A stretch of DNA of 64,000 nt from Platynereis dumerilii. Taxonomy: Eukaryota; Annelida; Polychaeta; Phyllodocida; Nereididae. The DNA lies in the NCBI GenBank assembly GCA_026936325.1, contig JAPTHN010000107.1, positions 908,803 to 972,802 of the forward strand, read 5' to 3'. Under the pieces are notes generated by a model, which worked only from the letters and a program-made list of their open reading frames with translations, searched no databases and was not told where the DNA came from. Within the stretch, counting starts at the first letter, position 1. Every line of letters begins with the position of its first letter. Of the stretch, positions 49,319 through 59,635 are shown one piece after another. The position numbers and the translations under genes were made by a program.

Positions 49319-50152
49319 CTAGTATAACTGATATTGCCGTACGGCAATAGCGGATAATCCCCCGCGCCCCCCTGTCTCCCCTGCCCTGCTTACTCCCTCC
49401 TCCAGTTCAAGTCCTTCATGGCTGGAGCATATGCCTATGAAATGTCTTGGCAGCCAGACACATAGCCAGCCAGACACACCTGTGCTGGCCAAGCGTACCA
49501 CCCTGCAAGCAGTGCATGTTGAGTAAACCCTAACCCTAACCCTAATGGCTTGTTGCAGGCAAACCATAAGAGTTGGGGAGATGTGCCTACATGGAAAAAT
49601 CAGGAAATAAATAGGAACATGTCATTGCATTTTCATCTGATTTGAAACATAAATGCAGGAGTTATAGTGGCTTATATAAAATCATCTATGTAAAATTGGC
49701 TATTACTATGAGCTGTATGGCCTTGGAGGGCAGTAAAGGCCATAATTTTAAGCATCTTTTGGTATTAAATTTCATGATATTTGAATAACCGGAAGCTGAG
49801 CAATTTACATTTGAATTTTGAAATTAAAAAAATTCTCTAGGACAAACTATTTGATGTAGGTCATTTATGTTTGGGGACAATATGGAGTGCTGATATGGGT
49901 AGCCCACATAAAATAATGATGGACGTGCATGAAGAATTACATTGACTTTTTGAGCCGAAAAGGTTTTTTGGGACTAAAAAGTGACATGAAATTTTCAATG
50001 TCCGACGCGATTCTACGGCGCGCGTCTGACACTATTATGCTATACACCATTGGAAAGCTGACAAACAGACCTTTCTTGTGATATGTGAAACTAGTCTGTA
50101 GCTGCAAAAGGGACTGAGATATGGCCACTTGAAGTTTGAGTTTTTGTGCGTC
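49319..50152 (-). mobile_element. Helitron-like unit D9, truncated
   Basis: D-type CTAG end and left body, including CCCTAACCCTAACCCTAA near 49528. The sequence leaves the D consensus inside the core at about 50152 (after TTTTGTGCGTCC), where a LINE fragment follows. No right part or tip is seen downstream. Confidence 0.8.
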
Positions 50153-50459
50153 CTTTGATAATTGTCTCAGTATACAATGCCTTATTGAAAAAAGCCGACA
50201 TTCCTCCTTAGAAGTATCACGCCTGAGAACATTTGCAATTAAGGTTTTTAAAATGTACAATGACCTCAGCCCCACTTTTCTTAAAGATGGTTTTATACAA
50301 CCTGAAAGTAGATACAACTTGCGATCAGGATCACGTTTGCGACTGGCGCCACCGTCTGCCTTCCCGCCAAAAACCTCCACATGCTTGACTCTCACCTACT
50401 GCTGTTCACTCGTACCTGGCTCAACCACTTCTACTCATCGTACCTTCCTCATCTTTTAA
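50153..50459 (+). mobile_element. LINE (non-LTR) ORF2 tail fragment
   Basis: The plus frame encodes SSLEVSRLRTFAIKVFKMYN and SRYNLRSGSRLRLAPP. This matches the usual C-terminal tail of CR1/Jockey-like reverse transcriptases ('R.L..FAIKV.K..N.LSP.F......Y.LRS...L'). Everything upstream, including the RT catalytic region, is missing. The usual WNSLP ending is not recognisable here. Confidence 0.7.
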
Positions 50460-51930
50460 AGCTCTTCTCAAGCCCATTCCATCTGTCAATGTAATTTCAA
50501 ATGCTCATCATGCAGCACGGGGGCCAGAAGCCACTGCAGGTAGAGGGGGGGGGGTGATTATTCTCCATTATATCTTCTATACATTCAAACTAAATGCTAA
50601 TGAAATGCAAATGAGGTCATACCAGGTCACAGGATGGTTGTCAGCTAAAAACTCCCTCCACACGCCTGTCCTTCCTTTACACCCTTCACCATTCTTTCAC
50701 CCTTTTCTTCTTCTGATGACATCATAAATTGCTGTTTCCTATGTTGTTTACTGCAGTTTGTGTGTAACATAAAATGCAGTTCCCTCTCTCTCCACCAGAG
50801 CTCCACTTATGCAAATCACCTACACCGTCCAAAATATTTTGCCCCAAAAATGTTATGCCAGGTGGCAGCACTGTTAACCACCAAGGTCTTTTCTGGCCCT
50901 TCACCCAACAAGGGTGATGCCTACAGCTTCCAATTTAACTGTAACCTTGACTCCCAACTTTTAATCAACATACCATCACAATGTCCATTCACCTGTTTTC
51001 AAAATCCCTTATCGGGATTTCATGGGCTTTACTAGTATATATATAATTGTATAGAATTTCCCCATACTATGGGACTTGAACAAACTATCTAAAAAAAGTA
51101 TACAAATCATGCTTCAGGATTGCATTTGAAAAGGCAACAGATTTGACTGGTTGATTTACTTGGTTGCACCCAGAGAATCTACCCTAGACGAATCCTTCTC
51201 TGACTCCATTTTATAATAATTTTACGTCACGAGCGTCTTGACCAATCAGCGATCAGTATTGCTGCTCACTTCAAAAGTTTACCGCCAATTTACACAGCTA
51301 GTTTTGACTCCACAGCGTCCTAACACCTATCATTTTAGAACTCTCTGCGAGATCTCTCTATTGCAGTAAAAATTGTGGCTGTACGAGTGCCCTAATTAGC
51401 AAAGTCGGCCTCATTTGCATAACATGTGTGAAGGCCTGTTCATTGGCCACCTTCGGGGGTGTGTCTGGTTTATTCACTGAAGGCTTCGCTGAAGTGCTTG
51501 GTTGCCACATGTCCTTCTTTTAAAATTTGTTTTGGAAACCTGGGATACATGAATAGAATTATGGCAAAAAATCACAAGTGAACTTCACTGGCTCATTAAA
51601 AATGGTGGCTTATTACATATTCTTTTAAATCTCTGACCGAAGGAGTCTTGGTTGTTGTTCTAATACCTCACTGGATCCCGAGACATATATATTGAGCACC
51701 TAACAGAAATCCGGATATGCTGTACGAAAAAGTATGAAACGAGAACTTCAAAATTCATTATTTGCACGGCAGCCAGCCAAAGCCAGCTGCAGCCAGCCAC
51801 TAATTTGGTCAGCCAGCCATCTCCAGTGAACTGCCCAGCTAACCAGTTAGCCAGCCGATTTCCTTGGCAGCCAGCTGATTTTCATATTTTAAGTTGGGTC
51901 CCATGTCTAGTTGTCAGGTTAATGTACCAA
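50460..51930. other. Unassigned region, no gene supported
   Basis: 50609-50690 resembles 4951-5050 (shared ATGCAAATGAGGTCAT). Around 51225-51440 there is a cluster of promoter-like words: TTACGTCACG, GACCAATCAG (CCAAT), CTCATTTGCATA (octamer). I cannot link them to a transcript. 51770-51880 is a degenerate CAGCCAGC-rich stretch. Confidence 0.3.
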
Positions 51931-51934
51931 CGTG

Positions 51935-52255
51935 AATACCTTAAAAGATGTGCTGTCAAGTCTTCAGATGTTACAGAAACAAGGCCACCAATATTCTTAA
52001 ATCAGTCAAAAAATGCCACTATCAGAAAGCAATCTCTGCTAATAAGTCTAACCCATCAAAAATTTGGAAATTCCTTAACAATTTAACTGATGGTTAAGCC
52101 AGACCCCCCTCTACCCCAAGCTGAACATTTCTCTCCAAATTCTCTCAATGATTATTTCAACTCAAATTGAAAAGTCCACTGTTTCTGATTTGTCGGTTAA
52201 TAACAATGACAGTTTGTTTTGGAAAACATCAAAATCAATCCATCCACCAGTTTGA
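51935..52255 (+). mobile_element. LINE ORF2 fragment (pre-RT region), decayed
   Basis: At 51972-52095 one plus frame reads YRNKATNILKSVKKCHYQ and NKSNPSKIWKFLNNLTDG. This is the typical segment between endonuclease and RT in CR1/Jockey-like LINEs. The next typical piece (HFSPNSLNDYFNS) follows in another frame, so the copy is shifted at least once. No RT motif follows. Confidence 0.65.
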
Positions 52256-52495
52256 GTAACTAGACAAGCTGTAACAAAACATTTAAAAGATTTGTGTGAT
52301 GATTATAGGGTGAAAGCACAGTAAAGGCCTCAATTGCGTTTTGATCAGATAAAAGTAAATTTAGGGTACTATAAACAAATTTGTGACATAAAGAAGAAAC
52401 AGTACAGTATTTAAGCTTGACCAACAAGTAAATCTGAGAAATTTTGGCATTTTTCATGAGCATACAATTAGAACCATGCTCTGGGCAAACCTTTA

Positions 52496-53976
52496 GGCCC
52501 AAATTTTCATGTTAGGTTTAAACTTGGTTTAACCCAGGGTTTTACCCAGTTAAACCCAGTTTCGATAAACCAAGGTTAACTTGAGTTTAGACCTAGTTTA
52601 AAATCCGAATTTTCATGTCTGACAAACCTTGGCTAGACCAGGTTAATGGAGACTGAGTTTAAACTCAGTTTGCACCCAGGTCTATGAAACAAGAAGAAGC
52701 AAAACTGAAAAAGATAAGTACGGAATAAAAGAAAAGTAGTAAACAAAGAGGAAGAAACAATAAGCAATAAAAAGAAGAATGCTAGAAGGATAAAAAGACA
52801 AAATTGAAAGGGAATTAAAGGAAAATCAAGAAGTATGGTCAGAAGAAATGTTGAAGAAATGCAAAAGAAGTTAATTTAGACTATATTCAAAGAAGAAAGA
52901 TGAGATGAGAAACTAAGAAGAAAGAAGAGGGAAAAGCACTCGGAAATTAGGAAGAAAGTAAGAGCATAATTAAAAAGAAGAGGAAGAAGAAAAAGGAACA
53001 AAATATAATAAAGATAACTCAAGAAGAAGAAAGATCTAGAAGAACAGGAAATTGTAGGCCTACAGCAATAATTAAGGAAAAAAGCCGAAAGGAGAAGAAA
53101 TATAAGAAGTATGAGAAACAAAAAGGAATAAAGAGAATAAAAACAAGAAAAGAAGGAAGAAAGGGATGAAAAAGGCCATGAAAGAAGGAGATAACTGAAA
53201 GTGAAGAAAAAGAGAAGAGGTAGAAAATGAGGACGAGTGCAAATGAAGAAGCAAAAAGATGCATGAGGTAAGAGAAAGAAGACAAAATGAAATAACAAAA
53301 GAAACCAGATTAAAAATAAATGAAGAAAGAAAGAGAAGAAAATAGGGGAATATGAATAGAGAGCGAAGAAAAATATGTAAAAAATCAAAAAAGGAAGATA
53401 CAACAGTCGGAATATAGATTAATTAGTAATACATGTAGAATGAATGATCATGTAAATGCCAAAGCATGAGGACGGCAACATCTGGATCCAAAAAATACAT
53501 TTTAAAGACAATAAATTGTAATATTGTATTACTATTCTCCTTATAAAAATTTGCGACAGAAACATGAAAAGAAAAAATGTACAAAAAGTATTTTTGAGAA
53601 ACATTTTGGGAAATAAAAGAAGAATTTGACAAAAATGTCCACATGGGAGAGTTATGGTGGGGAACTTGAAAAAAAAAATTGAGATAAAAATATTTTTGAA
53701 AAAAAAAAATTCAGACCGCAACTGATATCCTTAACTAGATCAGTGAAATGGAAATCTGACTTTGCAGACGTAAAATCCTCACTGAAGGCTTCCAAAACCA
53801 GGAGTTAAACCACCCCTGAGATGGTTTCTGCTAAAACCACAGAAAAACCTGGTCGATTTTTAAAACCAGACATGAAAATTTTGAGAAAAGAAAAACTTAA
53901 GTTTTACTATCTTAAACTGGTATTAAACCTAGTTTATCCACAGATCAAGTTTAAACTAGAGATGAAAATTTGGGCC
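52496..53976. mobile_element. PIF/Harbinger-type MITE
   Basis: Terminal inverted repeats begin GGCCCAAATTTTCAT at both ends and are flanked by TTA on each side (52493-52495 and 53977-53979), the TWA target duplication typical of PIF/Harbinger. Subterminal zones are full of TTTAAAC/GGTTTAA words in both orientations, with a second inverted pair (AATTTTCATGTCTG at about 52609, its complement near 53866). There is no transposase frame. The interior is almost pure purine on the plus strand. Confidence 0.75.
52690..53400. repeat. Homopurine (GAA/AGAA-rich) tract inside the MITE
   Basis: About 700 bp consist mostly of A and G on the plus strand (AAGAAGAAAGATCTAGAAGA and similar). The long minus-strand frame at 52876-53403 is only the complement of this skew. 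Confidence 0.85.
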
Positions 53977-53979
53977 TTA

Positions 53980-54303
53980 AAGTGGGTATCATTTGTTAAT
54001 TTTAGCATGTAACCAGTGGCCCTTTTTCTCAAGCACCATCTATTGCAACAATGCTGTAGCCTAATATTTAGTTAACATTCTGCAGGTGACATTATCTGTT
54101 TACTGTACCTCCCTGGCCTTCTGTAGGGACTCTTGGCTGACTTTTCAATATATGATGATTATGGCAGCCATGACGTCCAAAGAAAAGGTCTGCTTGTAAC
54201 CATATTTTTGCAAATTCACAGTCAGGGGTTCAAAAGGCTGGCTGGAGGGTATTTTTATGTAATAATTAGCCGAATTTGGTGCTTTTGCCTAGATATGATA
54301 TTG
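53980..54303. other. No gene seen
   Basis: AT-rich spacer between the MITE and the palindrome; nothing recognised. Confidence 0.4.
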
Positions 54304-55054
54304 CTCCAGTGAGTTAATGTAAAATTTAGGCAAATTACCATAAATCTGAATTACTAAATTTTCTGTGAACTTTAAAGACACAAAATAATAATTTCCTTTA
54401 AATTTTCATGAAAAATAACATTTTTTGTCTCAGGCTGAAAATATTTGTGCTTTCACGCAATTTCAGTCAATTATAGGCCTATAAATAGCCTATAAATAGC
54501 CTATAAAGAGCCATATTTGGCACCCACCCCTGGAGCCACGCTATGGCAACAGCTATAACAAAACTAATTTTTAATATTGTTTTCTGAGGCCTCCAAAAAC
54601 AATTATCTGGAGGGACAATTTTGAGATAGCCCTTTTTTTTGGCTAAAAACAGGCAAAACGTTGTTTTCCCGCCAAAAACGAGGCTCAAATTTTGGCGGGA
54701 AAACCGGTTTTTGGCTATTTTTAGACCAATGAGGGGCTATCTCAAAATTGTCCCTCCACAAAATTGATTTTTTAGGCCTTAGAAAACATTATCAAAAATT
54801 AGTTTTGTTATAGCTGTTGCCATAGGGTGGCGCCAGGGGTGTGTGCCAAATATGGCTATTAATAGGCTATTTATAGGCCTATAATGCCCTGAAATGGCAT
54901 AAAGGCAAAAATATCTCCAGTGCGAGACAAAAAATATTAATTTTCATGAATATTTTTAAGAAATAATCATTCTGTGGCTTAAAACATCACAGGGAACTAA
55001 ATAATTTGGAATTTTGCCAATTTTTACCTTAATTTTTACATTAAGTCACTGGAG
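54304..55054. mobile_element. Large palindrome / foldback-type element
   Basis: Two arms of about 370 bp in inverted orientation meet around a 12-bp spacer near 54684. The inner arms GTTTTCCCGCCAAAA and TTTTGGCGGGAAAAC are perfect. Further out, matching blocks include GGGACAATTTTGAGATAGCC, AACAGCTATAACAAAACTAA, ATAGGCCTATAAATAGCC and the tips CTCCAGTGA/TCACTGGAG. Arms diverge moderately with small indels. There is no coding capacity. This is a non-autonomous foldback or MITE-like element; the family is unknown. Confidence 0.8.
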
Positions 55055-55689
55055 TGGTTTAATGAATTCATGCAAAAAAATTCCAATGGCCACTGATGAT
55101 TGTAAGACACCTGAACCTTTAATGGCTAAAATAGATGTCCATCCATTACGTCCACAACTGATTTTTTGGTAATTTAAATGAATTAAAGACCAGCTAACAC
55201 GTCAACTGAGATAGAAATGTATGTCTATCTCTCTCTACCTATGTATGCAACTGAAAAATTAAAAAAAACAATGAATTTTACTTATACACTGGACTCCAGG
55301 CTAAAAAGTGTAAATGTCCGTCCATTACGTCCACAAAGATGTTCAAATTAGTCTGGGGACTGATGTTTGGAGGTCTGTTATGTCACGAATAAAGCAGGGC
55401 TACCATGTTTAGTGACAAATTTGGATTATTTTAGTGAACGCTGACAAGGCTTAAAAATTCAATTGGTCACAGTTGCCAACTGTCCATATCACATCTGCGA
55501 AAACTGTCAAAAAGCCAATGGTCCATTTCAGCAGAAAATCCTAGATTTTCATGGAACTTTCATAATGTAGTTCATAGCAGACCAGCAAATACCTGTCTTG
55601 ATTTATTAGACAAACATAATTCTGTATTTTACACATTATTAGGTTTAAAGTGATGTACTACACTTGCACTTCTGATGAAAATAATTATT
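55055..55689. other. No gene seen
   Basis: Contains two direct copies of a ~21-bp word (TCC.TCCATTACGTCCACAA at about 55137 and 55318) about 180 bp apart; otherwise nothing recognised. Confidence 0.4.
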
Positions 55690-56098
55690 AGGTCATAGAG
55701 GCCAAATATTGAGGCGCTTACTGTGCTTTCACCCTATACAGATTGAGGTTTCTCAGCGGGTTACACGCAGATTTGATGAAAATAATGTTTATATTCCTCA
55801 CCAAACTTCTCAATTGTGTAGTAATGCTTTTGCTGTCAGAGGACCATTGGTATGGAATAGTCTGCCTTCAGATATTAAGTCCTCGGGAAGTCTGTGTGAT
55901 TTTAAATCTAATTGTAAAATTGTTTTATGAATGTTACTTTTTAAATTGTATATATATTTTTTTTTGTTAGTTTTTGTTTTTTTACAGCCTTCTTTATAAA
56001 TCTTTGTCTTCCTTTTACACAGGGCAACATTGTAAAACAGTAATTTTGTGCTGAATATTTTACCCTGTATAAATATGTTTTAAAAATAAATAAATAAG
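55690..56098 (+). mobile_element. LINE 3' end (ORF2 tail plus 3' UTR)
   Basis: The frame ends VTRRFDENNVYIPHQ, NAFAVRGPLVWNSLPSDIKS and FKSNCKIVL, then a stop near 55928. This is the classic C-terminal tail of CR1/Jockey-like LINE reverse transcriptases. The 3' UTR runs to an AAATAAATAAATAAG tail near 56098. It is 5'-truncated, as usual for LINEs. Confidence 0.8.
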
Positions 56099-57009
56099 CA
56101 TATTGAGTCCACATCGTAATAATGACACAATAAGTTCACAATTTATAAGCACATTGAAATTTTACTGTTAATAGATATTAACTCTACGTAAATAATCAAT
56201 CCGTTGCAGGTACATATTACTAAATAATTAAAAGATAAAATCCCAGGAGCTCAGCTCTGACCTCTCAGCACTATATAGCTGCAACCAGTTTGCTCAACAG
56301 GATTAAACCCTGTTGATCAAAATAGAATATAATTGAATGAACTTAATACACTTGAAGTTGTTCATTGTATTTCCCAGTAGGTAAAGGCAACAAGTAAGTG
56401 CAAGTTGTGAAGTGCATATGCTCAGAAAGTGTCGGGTTACTGTATCATGTGTGTGAACAGTACTCATTAATATTGCCTTGCTATTATCATTTTGTAATTT
56501 ATGTATAGTTCATGGAAAATATAATTGCAATAAAGATACATAATTGCTTTTATGACTTCACACTATTGTTCACAATAACAATATTATAGACATTATTTTG
56601 CATGGTTGGCAGAGTACTGCATTATTGTTCTTTACAGTGTAACAATTTGATAGTTTTAAGGAATAAATCATTGACCTCATAATCCTCAAAATGTGACTTG
56701 TATTCCTACACCTTTCCAGTAATAATACTCATTAGTTTATTTTATTGCGCTGCCTGCCCACTGGGTGGCAGGGCAGTGCCTTGGTTTCGTAAGGAAGATT
56801 TTTTGCACACACTGAAATGTTCACATTATAGGCCTAATTTTATGTAAAAGCTACTGGGCACCAGCCACCACTTCCAATTCCCTTATAAAGTGTGTCCTAA
56901 AGTCTTTATTTTTGCATTTAGTGTCCTTATTGTGTCATTTATGAACAATTTCTTCCACCACCATTCTGACCTATGTCTACACACACGCTCTCCCACTCCC
57001 AGGGTGGAT
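56099..57009. other. No gene seen
   Basis: AT-rich DNA without a supported exon or repeat; may be an intron or the upstream flank of the macro-domain gene. Confidence 0.35.
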
Positions 57010-57360
57010 ATGGCTGCAAGATAGACTGCTTGCCTGACTTATAAGTGTCAGCTTTGAGGGGGGGCACTCTCTTTCAAATCAGTGAGAAATGTTTTCCAGC
57101 CCTTTGGAAGGCAGTTGTCCACTATTCAGCAGTTCCAAATGTTTTGTCCATTTTAATTCAGTGTATTACCAAAAAGTTAATTATGGCTGCAAGGTATCCT
57201 GCATACATGACATAAAGTGTCAGTTTTTAGGGGGGCACTCTCTTTCAATTCAATGAGAAATGTTTACCAGCCTTTTGGGTGGCAATTTTCCACTATTCAG
57301 CAGTTCCAAACGATCAAGTTGTGTCTATTTTAATTAAGTGTATTACCAATAAGTTAATTT
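57010..57360. repeat. Two-copy tandem duplication, ~174 bp
   Basis: Units 57010-57183 and 57184-57360 share TGGCTGCAAG, GGGGGGCACTCTCTTTCAA, CCACTATTCAGCAGTTCCAA and GTGTATTACCAA. Divergence is perhaps 10-15% by eye, so the duplication is not recent. Confidence 0.85.
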
Positions 57361-57855
57361 CACAATGCATATACCCATAAAATTACAATATTTAATGCAT
57401 TCACTAGAGGCCTACTAGACTAGGGGGTTACTCTTGCTAATTTTAGAGAATGAAGTAACAATGCAGCTAAGCTGTTTTACAATTGGCCCCAGTAGTATAT
57501 AAAGGGTCTCAATATATTATGGGATCCCAAACAAAAATCAACTGAATGTGCTTTGTGTGTAATATACATTAGGCCTATGGTGCAAATTGAATTTTGCAAA
57601 GTTTCGACGACTCTGTTATTATTGCATGTATGTTAACAATGGCTTAAATTTATGTTTCATTTGCTAAGTTAGGGAAGCGCAACACTCATCGCCTAGCGAT
57701 TAGTACATGTCTAGTTTTTCTTATGAATGGCAGCTGGACGTTTTGGGGGACAGGAGAGGGTTCTAGATTATACCTCTTTTCATCTGAGAACACTTTGTTT
57801 GAATTAATGTGATGGTTGCGTTGTTAATATGCGTATTATCTTTTTCTATTCTCAG

Positions 57856-58104
57856 GCTGCAGCTTTTGTCAATTCTATGGCAACTAATCTAGACCTTTCT
57901 GAGGGAGCTTTATCCAGATCTATCATGAACGCTATGAGTGCACAGGAACAAAAAAGAGTCAAAGATGAGGCACGTCGACAAGCAATAATAAAGGGGAAGA
58001 TTGAATGTTTTGACTTCATTTGCACTACGGGAGGAGATCTTGAATGTACAAAGATCTACCATGTTATTGTTCCGCCTTTCAATAAACAACACAACACAGC
58101 CGAG
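57856..58104 (+). CDS. Macro-domain protein, internal exon (N-terminal half of domain)
   Basis: The exon lies between acceptor TTCTATTCTCAG and donor GAG|GTAAAT, is 249 bp, and is phase 0 at both ends (83 codons). It encodes AAFVNSMATNLDLSEGALSR, then SIMNAMSAQEQ and, near the end, FICTTGGDLECTKIYHVIVP. This fits the first two-thirds of a macro domain ('VN..N..L..G.....I', 'G......G..L.C..I.HV'), most like the tandem macro domains of PARP14-type proteins. Macro domains bind or hydrolyse ADP-ribose. Exons before this (the beta strand with GDI) are not found in the window upstream. The usual GG pair in the substrate loop is reduced to EGA, so activity is doubtful. Confidence 0.7.
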
Positions 58105-59043
58105 GTAAATATAAGGCAGATTAGTTGTGTGACTTTGTACTTAAAAGATGTGGTTTTAAACAGATCAAGTTACATCGACAGCTCAGTTATTAGGCAGCAA
58201 AATGTTTTCTCCATGGGTTATGAATTTTTACTATGCACCAGTATTGTAGTCCATTCAACAGATTAAATTTTATTGCAATGAATAACAGTAATTAATTGTA
58301 TGGCTTTAGTTGTCACATCTACTCTAGACTGACCAGAAATAGACATTTTGTGTTGCAAACGTCAGTGTCTGTCAAGAACATAAAAGTGACATTAGCGACA
58401 TGGATATAGCTATTTTTAGATTAAATACCTACATATTTCAGCTTATTTGACCAGAGTTAAATATTCATGCATAAAGAACAACATTCATTCAACTTTGAAT
58501 TTTCTAGCCATCAAATTGGCTGAAGAAATGACCATGAAAGTATGTCTGTCAAACACAGATGACATTAGCAACACTGACGTTTGCAACACTTATGCTGATG
58601 TTAGCAACATTTTTGACAGAACCTTGTTGCTAACATAACAAAAACTTTGACGGAACACTATATATGGTGTTCTGTCAATGATTTTTTTTTAAGATCAGTA
58701 GTTTTATCAAAATTACAGTTACTTTGTATAAATCCTTGCCCTGGCACATAAAATAACATGACAAGTCACCATCTATTGAATATTGCACTTGTAGTTCAAA
58801 CCTATTGGATTTATTATGCTGCTAACGTCATCTTTTTATGTTGCTAACGTCATAATTTTGACAGAAATTTGATGATGACATTCTGGCTGTAAAAACACTG
58901 TGAAAACAGTTGTAGACATAAATTGATGTATATTATTATTCATCAAGTTGGTAATCCAAGATATGTGAATTATAAATATAAAACAGGATTTTCAACTTAC
59001 ATACAACGTTTCATCTGCAACCTGCAGACTTCATCAGGTGAAT
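58105..59043. other. Intron of the macro-domain gene, first part
   Basis: Contains repeated words GATGTTAGCAACA and TTGCTAACGTCAT in both orientations (about 58550-58860). A hairpin at about 58649-58678 has arms TTGACGGAACAC and GTGTTCTGTCAA. It may be a decayed MITE. Confidence 0.4.
58989..59040 (-). ncRNA. Hammerhead-ribozyme-like remnant of a Penelope-like element
   Basis: On the minus strand CTGATGA is followed by a stem (TCTGCA/TGCAGA) and then GAAAC, the order of a hammerhead catalytic core. Hammerheads are known in the terminal repeats of Penelope-like elements. I could not fit good stems I and III, so this is probably a decayed or partial copy. Confidence 0.35.
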
Positions 59044-59635
59044 GGTAAAATCAAGGATCTTTCATTGCTTGATGTAACTGCTGGTGTCAGTGAAAACTGT
59101 GAGAAATTTGATAAGAGGAACCTCGGAGAGACTACAAAAAACTTTTAAGAAACAGGGAATCAACATCACCCTTAAGCCAGTCAACAACCTGCGTGGAAAA
59201 TTTGTAAAGGTAAAGAACAAGCCCCCAAAAGACACACAGTCTAACCTCATCTACCAGTCCAACTGCCAACAAAACAACTGCAATGCAGAGTACATTGGGG
59301 AAACGAAACAGGCTTTGAAGACAAGAGTGAGCCAGCACAGGAGACCCAGCAGTGGGGATACGTATGACTCTGCCATCTATAGCCACAGCCAAGCAAGCGG
59401 ACACAAAGTGGACATCACAGACTTCAGGGTACTAGATAGGGAGGAAGATTGGTTTAAAAGAGGGGTAAAGGAAGCCATGTACGAGCGTACAGAAAGACCA
59501 ACACTGAATAAGACAGGAGGATTGCGGTTTAAACTGCCACACACCTGACCTGGGACCGGGCGCTTCAAATTTCTCACAGTTTTCACATGACACCAACAGT
59601 TGCATCAAACAATGAAACATCCTTGATTTTGCCAT
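59044..59635 (+). mobile_element. Penelope-like element fragment (GIY-YIG nuclease end)
   Basis: The plus frame (about 59084-59548) encodes the C-terminal endonuclease of a Penelope-like element: CQQNNCNAEYIGETKQALKT, then RVSQHRRPSSGD, SHSQASGHKVDITDFRVL and MYERTERPTLNKTGG. The reverse transcriptase part is absent, so this is a 5'-truncated fossil. A ~68-bp inverted repeat flanks it: 59044-59112 (AAAATCAAGGAT...GAAAACTGTGAGAAATTTG) and its complement at 59567-59635. It sits in the intron between the two macro-domain exons, in the same direction as the gene. Confidence 0.8.

Noticed and set aside
5489-49540. True telomere or chromosome end
   Set aside because: CCCTAA occurs only two or three times per unit, at a fixed internal position, and the units continue on both sides.
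5259-50152. Ordinary tandem satellite array
   Set aside because: Units belong to four end families of different length in irregular order, and missing tips reappear in last-in-first-out order, which unequal crossing-over does not predict.
51225-51440. Host promoter (CRE, CCAAT and octamer words)
   Set aside because: Suggestive cluster but no transcript, TATA box or first exon could be tied to it; left as a note in the region entry.
52876-53403. 175-aa hydrophobic minus-strand frame that looks like a membrane protein
   Set aside because: It is the complement of a homopurine tract inside a MITE; phenylalanine, leucine and serine richness follows from base skew alone.
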